Shown here one piece after another: positions 28,814-39,999 of a stretch of 64,000 nt of DNA. Made by a program: the position numbers and the translations under genes. The DNA comes from Rhynchopus sp. YZ270_cl-10 (taxonomy: Eukaryota > Euglenozoa > Diplonemea > Diplonemida > Diplonemidae), in NCBI GenBank assembly GCA_964035575.1, contig OZ037840.1, positions 1,488,001-1,552,000 on the forward strand. The letters run 5' to 3'. The first letter of the stretch is position 1. Each line of letters opens with the position of its first letter. The notes beneath the pieces were generated by a model that saw only the letters and a program-made list of their open reading frames with translations, made no database searches and was not told the origin of the DNA.

Positions 28814-28855
28814 CCTGTGTGGGTGAAGATAGCTATTGATACTGCAGTATTTACA
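28814..28855 (-). repeat. GTGAAGATAGCTA motif, second site
   Basis: CTGTGTGGGTGAAGATAGC, then TATTGATACTGCAGTATTTACAC, with a small TACTGCAGTA palindrome. It matches the LINE 5' boundary motif; upstream G/C-rich bases on the minus strand are also similar. Confidence 0.5.
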
Positions 28856-30069
28856 CAACCCAAATGATTGCCTCTGCGATTCCCATCCCCGTGTATGTTT
28901 CTGGCCAAGGTACGTAACTAAAAAAGGTGATCATAAAAAATTAAAAAAGTGGAGGTTGTGTCACAACTGTGTCAAAACACAACCGAGGCAACTCCAAACA
29001 ATTTTATCAAAAAAGAAAAATGAAATACCCCCCCCCTTCTTTATTCTTTGTTTGTTGATCGCATCCGTCCCTTTGATAAAAAAACAGTTTTTGTAAAATC
29101 TGCTTTCAAGGGTTCAGGATGAATTGACGTCTATACCTTCCGTAGTACAAAGTCCTCAGCGAACATTGAGTACAGTACTGCCTATTAGCCTCAAGTGGGT
29201 TCTGTCGGTTATGAGGCGATTGTCGACACAACAAAAAAATAAAAGAAAGTGGTCTTTTTGGAACGTTCTTAACCCCAGACATCCAGGGGATGGGTTGATG
29301 TGCTTTGGTGGTGTGTTTTATTCTTTTTTTTTTTGTTTTGTGCTCGAGGGTGTGTCTGGAGGCTAAAATGTTGCGTCACAGATTTTTTTTTTTTTTTTGG
29401 CATTCCTTTTTAGACAAAAAAAATTCCCCCCGCACAATATTTTTTTGGCCAGAATTCTGACACCACATTTTTGTACCCGAAGGGGAAAAAAAAAAATTGA
29501 AGAACAGAAAGAAAGGAATAAGAAAATTGTGATTTGAATATTAACAATTTCTCTTTTTCTGAGAACATTTGAGAGTGATACAGTCATGCTGGTTTTAAAA
29601 CAAAAAATACATAAATATAGGGAGAGCGAAGACCTGTCTTGTGGCAGCTACACAAAACCAAAAAATTTAAAAAACAAAATGGTTTAGCAGCCTTCAGGTT
29701 GTTCGTTCGACAGAACAGGAAAAATGAACTAGTGAAATCTGTGAAGAAATAAAACTCTTACGGGTTTGCAAACAGAGCACAGGGCTTCGGCCAACATTGA
29801 GTACAAATCTTTTTACCAAGTAGGTGTAAAGCGAATGTCAATATCCTTTTAAAAAAAGAAAGGTTACGTTGGTGTACAGAAACCCACCTTTTTTTAGCGG
29901 GTAATTTTTTTTTTGTCAGCACAGCAAACCAAAAGAAAAAAAGGGCTTTGGGGGCAAGATCACATCCTCCCCTCCTTTGCATCTACGTGTTTGCTGAGTT
30001 TTCAGGAGGTTAAAACATCTGGAGTGTACGTACATCAGGTCCTTCTTGGTACGTTTTCCTAATTAGACT
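28856..30069. other. Gene-free AT-rich stretch with dispersed ACATTGAGTACAG repeats
   Basis: Two copies of a dispersed phrase (ACATTGAGTACAG and GTCGACACAACA) lie at about 29162-29235 and 29788-29840. Related copies lie at 32390-32450 and 36508-36570. I see no gene; the longest minus frame (29758-29982) covers one repeat copy. Confidence 0.5.
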
Positions 30070-30104
30070 ATGTGGGTGAAGATAGCTATTGACACACTGT
30101 AGTA
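30070..30104 (-). repeat. GTGAAGATAGCTA motif, third site
   Basis: TGTGGGTGAAGATAGCTATT-GACACACTGTAGTAT, nearly identical to the LINE-end motif. It is followed by the hairpin CGTGACAGTACC / GGTACTGTCACG at 30112-30140. Confidence 0.5.
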
Positions 30105-30140
30105 TGTTTTCGTGACAGTACCACCAAGGTACTGTCACGA

Positions 30141-30607
30141 GAGGGCTTTGTAGTTCAAGCCAACTTTTTTTTTTTTGTGTTTTCAAGGGGCTGGCATCGT
30201 ACAGTGGGCCGGCCAGTCCGAGATGTGATCACAAGTAACTTTTACTTGTGTCACAAGCAAACCATATTCACAAGTAAAATTACAGGAAAACCACAAGTAT
30301 TCACAAGTAAAGTCATTTCCTTCAACGTTGTGTAGACTCTTCTTAAACCTTTTTTTTTTAGAATGCCTATGATGTGGGTTGCGTACCGACTAAACAAAAG
30401 ACGAACAGGGTTTTTATTATTTTTCGATTTAACACCCCAATTAAGCTGCTCTTTTTGAATAAATATTACAAGGTTGTCCACCCAGCGTATGTCGACAGCA
30501 ATATGGGGCAGTACGAGAGGACCTCCCATTTCAAGTCCATCGCGGCAAATACGGAAATACCCCACAGTATTTATTTACTAGATCGTTTTAAAAGATTGTT
30601 TCGTATA
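30141..30607. other. Gene-free stretch with TTCACAAGTAA repeats
   Basis: ACAAGTAA and ACAAGTATTCACAAGTAAA phrases repeat between 30228 and 30310. Open frames on both strands to 30600 show no family I recognise. Confidence 0.4.
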
Positions 30608-31550
30608 GGGGTGGCATCAAAACAAAAAACGCGGACAATGTCCGCGTTTTTGGGGGGGGGAGGGGGGGGGGTCTGAAATTCCAGAAAACGCGGACATTTT
30701 GGGGGGTTTTTTTTCCTCGAAATTTTTTTTCTTTACCGGGGTTGTACACGATTTTGACCAAAATTTATAAAAACTCGTCCATTTCGGCAAATTGACCCCA
30801 CCACAGAACCGGCGGATTCAGGAAATGCAAATGCCGGTGTTTTCGACAAAATAAAAAATACAAGATGCCCGCGTTTTTTTGCAAAATGTACACGCATGGA
30901 GGGCCCTAAAACCCGAAGGCAAATACTTGGACCCCTTTACCTTACACTGACGGGTTTTGACCAAAATCAAGAACTTGTCCATTTTGGCAAATTGACCCCA
31001 CCACAGAACGGACGGATTCCAGAAATGCAAATGCCGGTGTTTTTGCGCATTTTCATGGTTTCAGCATCAGAGAGAGAAAATATGGGTTGTGGGATTTACC
31101 TTGGCCCCTTTACCTTACACTCATTTTGACCAAAACCAAGAACTTGGCCATTTCGGCAAATTGACCCCACCACAGCGCGGACAGATCCCGGAAATGCCAA
31201 TCGCGGCATGCTTTGGGGCTGAAAAATTTTCACCTGAAAAATTTTTTCAGCAGCATTTTTTGGCCGAAAATGGGCCCCACGTATTAGAGACCGGGCTCAT
31301 ATTTTCAAAAATTTAAGTGGTCAAAAAATTGTCCAATTTTCGAGATTGACCCCACCACTTTCTGGACGGATTCCGGAAATGCCAAAAAACTGTGTTTTGG
31401 GTCACGAATTTGCACCCCGTCACCCAAAAACCAGCAAAAAATAGGGGAAAAAAAGACAAAAAATGTCCGCGTTTTGGGGGGGGGAGGGGGGGGTCTGAAA
31501 TTCTTCAAAAACGCGGACATTGTCCGCGTTTTTTGTTTTGATGCCACCCC
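30608..31550. mobile_element. 943-bp TIR element with internal tandem repeats
   Basis: The first and last 45 bp are exact inverted copies, starting GGGGTGGCATCAAAAC and including the palindrome ACGCGGACAATGTCCGCGT. ATA flanks both sides (30605-30607 and 31551-31553), a possible 3-bp duplication. The interior has four tandem, diverged ~105-bp units around ACCCCACCACAG and GGAAATGC (about 30750, 30940, 31108 and 31315). Non-coding, so non-autonomous. Superfamily undetermined. Confidence 0.8.
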
Positions 31551-31667
31551 ATAGCAACTTCTTTTTTCTGAGTTCATATTTTTTTTTGTGGAAAAAAAAG
31601 GTTTTGTACATACTGTAAAATCGTTTAATTTGTATAATGATCATTTATACATTTTACAGTACATTTA

Positions 31668-31708
31668 TTGCGCCCTATTATACTTTCTATTCAGTAGAAT
31701 AGAAAGTA
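31668..31708. repeat. TTCTATTCAGTAGAATAGAA dispersed hairpin
   Basis: CGCCCTATTATACTTTCTATTC with the mirrored GAATAGAAAGTA. Close relatives lie at 36441-36480 and 4955-4988, each with the same CCTATTATA or TACCTTCTATTC lead-in. Confidence 0.6.
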
Positions 31709-31795
31709 CCGTATTCGTACTAATGTTCGACCTTTTCAGGATTTTTCTGGAAGTTCGACCTTTTTTACGGTCGATCGTTTGTACGAATACGGTAT
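31707..31795. mobile_element. 89-bp MITE with TACCGTATTCGTAC ends
   Basis: The ends are TACCGTATTCGTAC and GTACGAATACGGTA. A core with GGTCGAAC and CCAGAAAAATCCTGAAAA (read on the minus strand) is repeated, in opposite orientation, at 62651-62739. The two copies prove mobility within the window. Confidence 0.75.
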
Positions 31796-32516
31796 ATGAA
31801 TAGCTATTTTTTTACCGACCAGAAAAGTCGTTTTCTTAATGAGTGTTTTCTGAGTGCACACTCTGAAATCACGAATCAAGAGAAAACGACTTTTTTGGGA
31901 GGTTTTTTTTTGTGCTATTTTTCTCTTCTTTTTCGTTGACTTCGCTTCTTTTGGGTTACTCATAATTGGGGTGCATCTATGATCGTCTTCGTGAGACACA
32001 CAACAGGCTGTGAGAGAGCTAGCGAACAAAAAAACCTGTTAGTGGAGCACACTCTAGGGTGGCTACACTAATACAACCAAGTTTTCAAAAAAAAAAAAAT
32101 CTCTCCCGTTCATAGATCACCCAATATTGGCTGTGAGAAGCAAAAAGGTATATTGCGTGAGAATGTTGGGAATTTATGCAAAAGGAGCTGTTATGTGGCG
32201 GATGCTTCCAATGAAGCTTCTGGAATGAAAGGAGAGCTTTTTTGCACGGCAGTGGGTAAAGCCACCTTTTGGTTCCAAATAGTGTATAAAAAAAACGAGC
32301 CCTTCTTCTCGCCAAACAAATCCTCAAAGGGCTTCGCAAAACGAACCGTCAAAAAAAAAAAAACGATGTGCGTTTATATCTTTTACAATATCCTTCGGGC
32401 GACATTGAGTACAGATCCTGCACATAGCAGGTGTTTGTCGATACAACATAAAACAAACCTTTTCTTTTTTTTTAAAAAAATACAAAAGAAAAAGACAAAA
32501 ACCACCCATACAACAC
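31796..32516. other. Gene-free stretch
   Basis: Contains a fold-back around 31825-31890 (AAAAGTCGTTTTCTT / AGAAAACGACTTTTT) and one ACATTGAGTACAG repeat at 32390-32450. No gene recognised. Confidence 0.5.
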
Positions 32517-32700
32517 GGATGCTGCCAGATCTGGCCAGATTTGGGGGCCAATTTCCCAGATCTGGCTCGTTTTCCAGATGTGGAGATCTTGTTTCCAGAT
32601 CTGGCCAGATCTGGCCAGATCTGGGAATCTGGGAAAATTTTTTTTTCAAAAAAAAAAAAAAACCCCCCAGATCTGGCCAGATCTGGAAATCTGGCCAGTT
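32517..32700. repeat. CAGATCTGG palindromic repeat cluster, copy 1
   Basis: Many direct and inverted copies of the self-complementary CCAGATCTGG/TCTGGCCAGA unit surround a T- then A-run. The left edge GGATGCTGCCAGATCTGGCC is repeated inverted at the right edge of 35300-35466, so the two clusters are copies of one element in opposite orientation. Confidence 0.75.
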
Positions 32701-32779
32701 TTTTTTTTTTCTCAGATTTCTGGCTATTGTCTCCCAGGGAAAGGGACTCTCGAATTTTTTTTTTCGCCCCAAAATAGGG

Positions 32780-33470
32780 CTAATTTCGACGATTTGAGGC
32801 CATTTAAAGCAAAATTTGGCACTTTTGAGCATCTGTGGGGGTCTAAAACGTGGTTTTGCGAACCCGAAATTTCGTGGTTTTTACCAAAGACAAGTCGATT
32901 TTTGAAAAATCTCAAAAAAAAAAAATTTTTTTTCCGGGAAAATTTTGACCCCTGAGTAGGGTTTTTGTGCACCAAAAAGTGCAAAAAAACGCAAGAGTCG
33001 GGTGTTTTGACGATCTGGGGTACCGCCATATGCACTACAGGGGCCCACAATTTCGACTTTTTCTTAGCAATTTCCTTCATAATTTTTTTTTTCCGATTTT
33101 GGCAAAGGCAAATCTCAGGCAAAAAAAATTCACCCCTGATAGTGGGTCCTTGGGTGTCCAGATGCCAAAAACACAAAATTTTTGATGTTTTGACCATCTG
33201 TGGGCGCCTAAAACGCACTTCTCTGCCCAAAAAAATGAATATCGATTTTTCCTTAGCGTTTTTATAGCCGTGATTTTTGGGTATTTTTTCGCAAAGGGAA
33301 AAAAAAAATATCAACCAAAATAGTGGGTCCTTGGGTGACCAAAAATGCAAAAAAAACGCATTTTTTTGGTGTTTTGACCCTTCAGAACCACCCAAAACGC
33401 ACTTTTGTGTACCAAAACACGCATATTTCACATTTCCTTAGCAATTCCTTCACAAGTGCAAGGTGATTTT
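32780..33470. repeat. Diverged ~150-bp tandem repeat array
   Basis: Four to five units share a GCACCAAAAAGTGCAAAA-type phrase, TTTTGACCATCTG and CCTTAGCAATTTCCTTC. 4100-4440 holds two more distant units. Only the minus strand stays open for long, because it is rich in AAA codons; I do not treat that as a gene. Confidence 0.6.
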
Positions 33471-33589
33471 TGACCAAACTAATTTTGTGCACTTTTTTTG
33501 TGGTCACGTGACGCTAAAATCCTCTCCGTGATGCGAGAATTACATGTGAGAATGCGATAATGATTCTCGCGTGCGAACGCCCAAAACCA

Positions 33590-33880
33590 CGAGGACGCAA
33601 GCAAGGCTTCAGTGCACTTAGGTACAGGATGCGTCGTTTTCAGTTACAAAAAAGGGTACTGTGAAGCGGTTGAGGCACACACAGACCCGCTGCAAAATGC
33701 ATCTGGGACCCACGCTAGACCCCCTAAAAGCTGTAAAACCATATATTTCCATCTCGCGACCCCAGCGGATGTGGACTGAGGTGTTTTTTTTTGGGTGTTT
33801 AGAAAGGTTTTTGTCCGATTGGAGAATTTTTTCGGTAAGTGTTGCATTTTGTCCCCACTGAGTGTGCACTCAGAAAACAC
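33590..33880 (-). repeat. Dispersed repeat, copy 2 (inverted relative to 558-1530)
   Basis: The reverse complement of 730-930 with AACACTTACCGAAAAA, CATCCGCTGGGGTCGCG and GCATTTTGCAGCGGGTCTGT, followed by the ACCTAAGTGCACTGAAGCC edge. About three quarters identical by eye. Confidence 0.6.
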
Positions 33881-35290
33881 TCATCAATAAAACGACCTGG
33901 TAAAAAATAGTTATTTTCTATCGTAGTAGTGGGTTTGTTGTGCAGTGATGTTCTTTGTACCTGGAGAGTGGGCCGAGTGCAAGGTATGTTTTTAACCCCC
34001 CGGTTTTCTCCCTTTTCGACATGTCCGCTATTTTTTAGCTATTTTTTTTTTTTTGTCAACAAAAATGTCACTTTTACGTTTAAGGGGTACGGGGCGGCTT
34101 CTTGTTTGTTTGTTTGTTTTTTTGTTGTAGTCTCTACTTTTACATTCAATTTCTCTTAACAGGTACCCGAACCGACGACCCTTCATCGTGACAGCGAAGC
34201 AGTGCCGATGGAAGAGCTGGTGCAATTATTTGAAAACCAGGTGGCGATCGTAAAAGTCGGGTTTATATACCAACTTTTCCATTAACCCACCCCATAGACC
34301 ACCCTAATTATTATGAAACTCTTAGTCAGTCACTGCTATAGCCATTTAATCCAGGGAGCATAGCTAGTGCAAGAAATTCGACTTCGGGATCCGGAAAGTC
34401 TGTCCTCTGCTTGCGGAGGACTAGGCACAAGAAAATATTGCGTTCCCCCAGAAAACCAATTTTTGTCAGAGTAATTTTTGCCCAGGGCATGCTCTTGAAG
34501 CATGGCGGCTTGGTGTGAGAAGGGGCAGTGTATTGTTTTGTTCTAGATTTCAACGGTTGTTAGAACGAGTCAAGTGGATGCTTATCTAAACACTGACTTT
34601 AGTACAGACCCGAGAGATCACACATGACTTTGAGGAAAGAACAAAGCAATGCATCTGTACCCGCACGCCAGGTTGTAGTTACTTCAGAATTTTCTTAAGT
34701 TTGCATGAACGAGGAGGGGCGAATCATTCTTCGGGAACCATTAGCTGTATACCATGGAATGATTTTCTCAAAAACACCACGTGGGGGCTGAATTCAATCC
34801 CTTAAGAATTGCGAATTCAGCCTTTGTAGAAGGTACGTCTTACTTGTACTTGTACTTGTATGCCGTGTCCACCCTTCTCGACCTTACCGGTTCACACGTA
34901 CGAATAATATTAGGCAGTGGTAACACCCTTCTCAATTGTGCAAACTTAAGAATTTTCTGCTGGAACTTACCAAAATCGATTTTCTTTCACCCCAAACACC
35001 CGCAACACCCCACCTGCTACTTCGGTAGCCTGTGTTGTTGGGAGTTGGTTCTCATGTTGATCCCCAGTGTTTTGCACTGCTTCTTCTGAGCCCAACGCTG
35101 TTTGGCCTGTCGACGTAATAAATACGAAGACAGGGCGGCGGTGCCAACAATTTTCCGATGATGTAACGTTTATCTGATTGATTTATCGTTTGATATACCT
35201 TGTGTGTCCTACTTCGTAACTTGCACACACGAGCAACGTATATTGAACGGTACTTCAAGCGATACTTCGTTATGTCATTGGGGTACCTGG
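33881..35290. other. Gene-free stretch
   Basis: About 1.4 kb of mixed sequence. Three TACTTG repeats stand at 34839-34858. Short frames on both strands match no family I recognise. Confidence 0.4.
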
Positions 35291-35299
35291 AAAAAAAAA

Positions 35300-35466
35300 T
35301 TTTCCCAGACGTCCCAGATCTCCCAGATTTGGCCAGATCTGGCCAGATCTGGCCAGATCTGGGACGTCTGGGAAAATTTTTTTTTCAAAAAAAAAAAAAA
35401 ATTTTTCCAGATCTGGCCAGATCTGGGCGGCCCAGATCTGGAGATCTGGCCAGATCTGGCAGCATC
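35300..35466. repeat. CAGATCTGG palindromic repeat cluster, copy 2
   Basis: Same unit as 32517-32700 (CCAGATCTGG, with GGCCAGATCTGG repeated), in two opposed blocks on either side of a TTTTTTTTTCAAAAAAAAA centre. The outer bases (CCCAGACGTCCCAGATC) are mirrored too. Confidence 0.75.
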
Positions 35467-35727
35467 CGTGATACAAGCTTTGCTATATATTTTTTTTTTC
35501 AAGCTGTTCAAATTATAGACATTATTTCATTTCCTCAATTTGTTCCTCTTCCACTTTACCTCAGTCCCTTTCACTCCCCCCCTGCTTGCAAAGTACTTTC
35601 CTCCCCCCCCCCCCCCCCCCAACCTCCACACACACACCTCCCCCATCCTTCTAATGTGCTACCTATCTCTGACAACCACAATGTGCGTAGCATCGCTTTC
35701 ACACCTATCCTTTTTTCTATCTGAGTT

Positions 35728-35767
<40 letters not shown>

Positions 35768-35892
35768 AATTTGTATTTCTCCCTCTCAGTCCATCTCCCT
35801 CTCTCTCTCTCTCTCCCTCTGCTCTTTTTTTTTTTTGTTGTCTTTTTGCGAGTTTTTTTTTCCCGCTCGCTTTTTTCCCAATCTTTTTCCAA
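35467..35892. other. Pyrimidine-rich stretch
   Basis: C-run (35605-35621), a very long T-run (35729-35766) and CTCTCT repeats. Open frames here are homopolymer artefacts. Confidence 0.5.
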
Positions 35893-35946
35893 GATTACTA
35901 AGCGAGAGGCTTGGGATCATCTTGTTAACTTTTCCCTTCTTTTCTT
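35893..35946 (+). other. GTGACTAAGC hairpin family, copy 10
   Basis: GATTACTAAGCGAGAGGCTTGGGATCATC, TTGTTAAC, then TTTTCCCTTCTTTTCTTTG. The stem is shorter by four bases than in the other copies, but stem pairing and loop are kept. Confidence 0.55.
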
Positions 35947-36069
35947 TGTTCCTGCGTTGCAAGCCTGGTTTAAAACCGGGGCCAGAGCCGGGTTTTTTTA
36001 AAATCGAATTTTTGTGTTTGCGTGGAAAAATACTTCAATTGGAGAGAGAAAAAAAAAAGAGCTGAGTAC

Positions 36070-36121
36070 GGTGACCAAGCACGGAGAGGCTTGGATTATT
36101 CCCTTACCTTTTTTTATTGCT
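36070..36121 (+). other. GTGACTAAGC hairpin family, copy 11
   Basis: GGTGACCAAGCACGGAGAGG-CTTGGATTATTCCCTTACC, then a T-rich run. Both stem arms changed together (CCAAGC/GCTTGG), a compensatory pair that supports a selected RNA stem. Confidence 0.6.
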
Positions 36122-37148
36122 TTTTTTTTTCTTCTTTTTCTGTTCAAAAATAAAAGTAGTTCTTTGCAGCAAAGCGAGAGCAAAAAAAAAAAATAATAAA
36201 GTGGGTGTATTCCTATACTGCCTCTTATAAACCACACTTTTGCGTGAGGGCAGCAGTCTTCGGACAGGTGCGTAGCGACACCTCCCTTGCGAGCTCACAG
36301 AAGCTAAGTCGTTTATAATTTTGTATCGACAGGTCAAGGTTTTAGTTTTTTTTTGCAACTTTTTGTGAAACGATCAGAACGTCACTATCAGAACAAACAA
36401 TCCACAAAGTATAAAAAAAAAAGTTTGGGTACATTTAGTGCACCCTATTATACCTTCTATTCAGTAGAATAGTTAGTATATGAAACAACTTTTGTGAAAC
36501 GATAGCCTTCCGGGCAACATTGAGTACAGATCCCTGCACATAGCAGCTGATTTGTCGACACAACACAACAAAAAAAAGTGGGTGTGTTCTTAGCACACTG
36601 CCTCTCATGTACCACACTTAAGGGGGTGTACCGTTCTGTGCTGCATACTCAGCCTGCTAAGGGTCACATGGTATGCAGGACTACCTCCAAAGGTGGGGCG
36701 AATGTTGAGGTTGTAAAACTGCACATTCCTATGAAGCAAAGAAGCGTGTCACATTATACAAAGGCTTTGTGCATTTCTAGAGAAGCAAGCGTGTGTGGTG
36801 CTTTTGGAAAATCGGTCAACGATCTCTCAATATCGACCCCCCTCCCGGAGCACCACTGTACCCTTTTTTTTTTTAGCGCAGTAAGTATGTGAGCGGAAAG
36901 TGTCACGGCGTTCACCCAACCGTGCTCCACAAAATTCAAAAAAAATTGGAAAATAAATTGTTCGGAAAAAAACGGAAAACATGATTTCTGTTTGTACAGA
37001 AAATTTCGGATGAAATAAATACGAGAGAAAAAATAAATTTCGTATCAACGACGTCCCTACGGCGTATAGTATCGCTGCAGGAAAACTCATTGATTCATTT
37101 TCTCCATCTGATATTCCTGTTTTCCTCTCTCTCTCTCCCCCTCACAGA
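36122..37148. other. Gene-free stretch with two dispersed repeats
   Basis: The TTCTATTCAGTAGAATAG hairpin lies at 36441-36480 and the ACATTGAGTACAGATCC repeat at 36508-36570. GAGCGGAAAGTGTCA at 36892-36906 recalls 13264-13278. No gene recognised. Confidence 0.5.
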
Positions 37149-37291
37149 TACACGGTGGGGGGGGGTCCAGCCACTCTGAGCTGGACTAAAAAAAAGCTGG
37201 TGTCTCTCAACTAGCGGGTGTCGTCACACCCTCTGGTTGAGTTCTCCCGTTTTGACCCCAGCTCAGAGGCTGGACCCTCCCCCACCGTGTA
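37149..37291. mobile_element. Fold-back MITE with ACACGGTGGGGG ends
   Basis: ACGGTGGGGG...GGTCCAGCC...CTGAGCTGG on the left pairs with CCAGCTCAGAGGCTGGACC and CTCCCCCACCGTGT on the right. An inner stem (CTCAAC/GTTGAG) closes the loop. Confidence 0.7.
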
Positions 37292-37788
37292 CACCCAAAT
37301 AAGTACTCTATCCGACACTGTTGGTTCTTTCAAAACCCCTCCCCTGGGGGCTCCTCCCCACCTCTCTGCTTTGAGAGCGTTTCCTCTGCTCCCAGATACG
37401 AATTTATGGATTCCCATTCAGCTAATATAATAGGGCTAACTTCGTTTTTTTTTTTCCCCCTCTATTTTTTCTTTCAATATGAAGATGCTCTCTGGGTCTC
37501 GATGACCCGCGGAGTGCCAGTGCCCTGTGTCCGTGTACGGTGAGTATGGTGAGGTGTTGGTGCACTTTCAACATCTCTTTTTTCTTTTTTCGAAGCTCTT
37601 TTTTTTTTTTTTGTTCTGAGATTTTTTATTTTGCATCGTTTCCTGGGAGATTTCTGTGTAGAGACCCCAGGGTAAACGCGCCAAAAATAAACGAAAGCTC
37701 CTTCAAGGACCTTGCCCATCAAAAAAAATTCGCCTAAATTAAATGCGCGCATGATGTGCGCATGGTGACAGAACACACAAATAAAAAA

Positions 37789-39469
37789 ACATATCGGGAG
37801 AACGGGGTCAGTCCCTCAGCCTTTCTCAAAACAATCCTAGATACACTGTACTCTGGGTGGCTCTCAGTTTTGTACAAACGTGTCGCAATGCCCTCCCTTG
37901 ATTTGTTTTTTTTTTTTTTTGGTTTTTTGGTTTTTTGTTTTGACGCACATCATTTTATTGACAATCAACCTCCACAGGAAAAAAAAAGTACTGTCTGTTG
38001 TGTTACTGTGAGAAGAGGAAAATACAAACGTCTGCGGGGGGGGAACAATGCATTTTTTTTCCCTCTTTTTTTACAACCATCATCATGGTGAAACAATCCC
38101 AGCCAAACTCCCCCACCCCTCCTCCAGCATCCCCCTATCCTTTCTCTCCCCCCCTCCAAATGGACATCACAGCGATTGACAGCGACACCGGCGACAGCAT
38201 TGTCCTCCGTTGCGAGCACTGCGACTGTCGCGTGGCTGAAGCTGCGTCTCTGCGAGGAGTGGCGGAAGGTGCCTTTTGTTTCGAGGCTGACGATGGATGG
38301 GGTTGCGCTGGACACGACGCTTGCACTCTCAGACACGCCTCTGGGGGAAGGCGCCACGGTGCACCTTTCACAACGCGACGTGGCCACCATGCTGTGCCCG
38401 CACACCTACCACGATACGCACCACCGCAGCGACGATGGTGCCTCTGCTAGCTACCTCTCCACCTGCGGACGGCACCTTGCACTTCTTCACGGCAACTTCC
38501 TTGAATTCTACGCTACGGACACTGCGACGCTCGAACGCACCACAACCCTCCCTGACTCTCTAGGACTGACCTACGTCTCTGGGGACCAGACCTGGGGCGT
38601 CTTCTTTCGTTTCGCTGAACGCGATGTAGTGATTGCGGACCTCTCCACCTTTGCGATCCTTCTCAAAGTACCGTTTGCATTCAACGTCATTCTCCCAGAC
38701 TGCAACACCTTCTTGCTTTACCAGAAGGATTTTGGGTCGTGGTATACTACCCCAACCCACATCGCAGCAGCATCAACCACAGCGACAACAACCCAATATT
38801 TCTCCAGAAAACGCCCAATTGTAAGCCCCGATGGGTCCTATCTCGCTGTGTTTGGAAATGGGATGTTGTTTGTGGTGCACAGTGTAGGGAGTGGCGCGGT
38901 TTTAGGTCGGGTTGCTGAAAGGGATGTAAAAACAGCTGCGTTTTCGCCATGCGGGGAGAAGCTAGCAGTGTGCATTACAGAGGTAACTGACCCTATTAGG
39001 GTCTACAATTGGCAAGCAGGGACGGTGTTGCACAGCTTCGGTGCAGGCATCGATGTGGTCGGATGTGAAGCCCTCCTCTTCACCCCCTGCAGTAACTATC
39101 TTCTCCAAGGGGACGCCAAGGACCAGCTCGTCAATCAATGGTGTCTGCGTGACGGAAAAATCCTTACATTCTACAACAACGTTCGCAGCCCGATTCTTTT
39201 GTCCCCGTGCTCGCGCTACATGATTGCGTACAGTGCGAGCGACGAAGTGGAGTTGAATGGTGCCCCTCATGCAAGAAGGGTGTGAAGCAGAGATGGCAGA
39301 GCATGAACCATGTGTGCCGCAGGGTGTGGGGGAGGTGTCTGAGATGGAGGGTGAGTGTGATGACACAGAGGAAGATGAGGATGGTGGGGAAGGTGAGGGC
39401 AGGAGGGGTGACGGCGCAGAGGGGAGACCTGCCAAGCGGCGGAGGGTTGATAAGGAGTGATGCATATGA
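37789..39469 (+). repeat. Tandem duplication, unit 1
   Basis: Starts at ACATATCGGGAGAACGGGG and carries the upstream region plus the first ubiquitin-like/propeller gene copy. Unit 2 begins with the same phrase at 39470. Identity is high throughout the gene. Confidence 0.9.
38085..39460 (+). pseudogene. Ubiquitin-like/beta-propeller gene, copy 1, frameshifted
   Basis: Same gene as 40000-41388, ~90-95% alike, beginning MVKQSQPNSPTPP. Relative to copy 2 it lacks two bases after ATTGTCCTC near 38207, which throws the reading frame off inside the ubiquitin-like domain, and two more after GAGTTGAAT near 39257, before the acidic tail. The middle, a 369-codon frame from 38176, is intact and encodes the propeller. 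It could still make a propeller-only protein from an internal start, but the loss of both ends points to a pseudogene. Sequencing error would have to strike twice to explain it. The last coding bases, equivalent to the stop of copy 2, are 39458-39460. Confidence 0.75.
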
Positions 39470-39881
39470 ACATATCGGGAGAACGGGGTCAGTCCCTCAG
39501 CCTTTCTCAAACAATCCTAGATACACTGTACTCTGGGTGGCTCTCAGTTTTGCACGAAGTCCTCGCACAACTATCATTTTATTGACAATCAACCTCCACA
39601 GGAAAAAAGTGCTGTCTGTTGTGTTACTGTGAGAAGAAGAAAATACAAACGTCTGCGGGGGGAAACAATGCATTTTTTTTTTGTACGAGTATGCAATACG
39701 TCTGGAAATGAAAGACGCGCTCGTCGATTGTCATGAGTTTTACCGTTTTCCCCTTCCCCCCTTGTGCTCCACCTCTCCACCTCTCCACCTCTCCACCGGG
39801 ATGGATGCGATCAACAAACAACAAACAACGAATAAACAAAGAAGGGGGGTATTTCATTTTCCTCTCTTTTTTTTACAACCA

Positions 39882-39989
39882 GCCACCTGATTTTTACCCC
39901 GCGCATAGGCGCGTATAGCGCGTAAAGGCTGGGAAAAATGGGTGGGGTTTGGCCTTTACGCGCCTATACGCGGGGTAAAAATCAGGTGG
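39882..39989. mobile_element. 108-bp fold-back MITE, copy-specific insertion
   Basis: GCCACCTGATTTTTACCCC at the left and GGGGTAAAAATCAGGTGG at the right, with GCGTATA/TATACGC and CGTAAAGGC/GCCTTTACG inside. AACCA flanks it on both sides (39877-39881 and 39990-39994), a 5-bp duplication. Unit 1 of the tandem duplication has the empty site (ACAACCATC), so the insertion is younger than the duplication or was lost from unit 1. Confidence 0.85.
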
Positions 39990-39999
39990 AACCATTATC

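Noticed and set aside
32724-33431. 235-codon minus-strand frame
   Set aside because: Created by A-rich tandem repeats read as Lys and Phe codons; diverged units do not conserve the protein.
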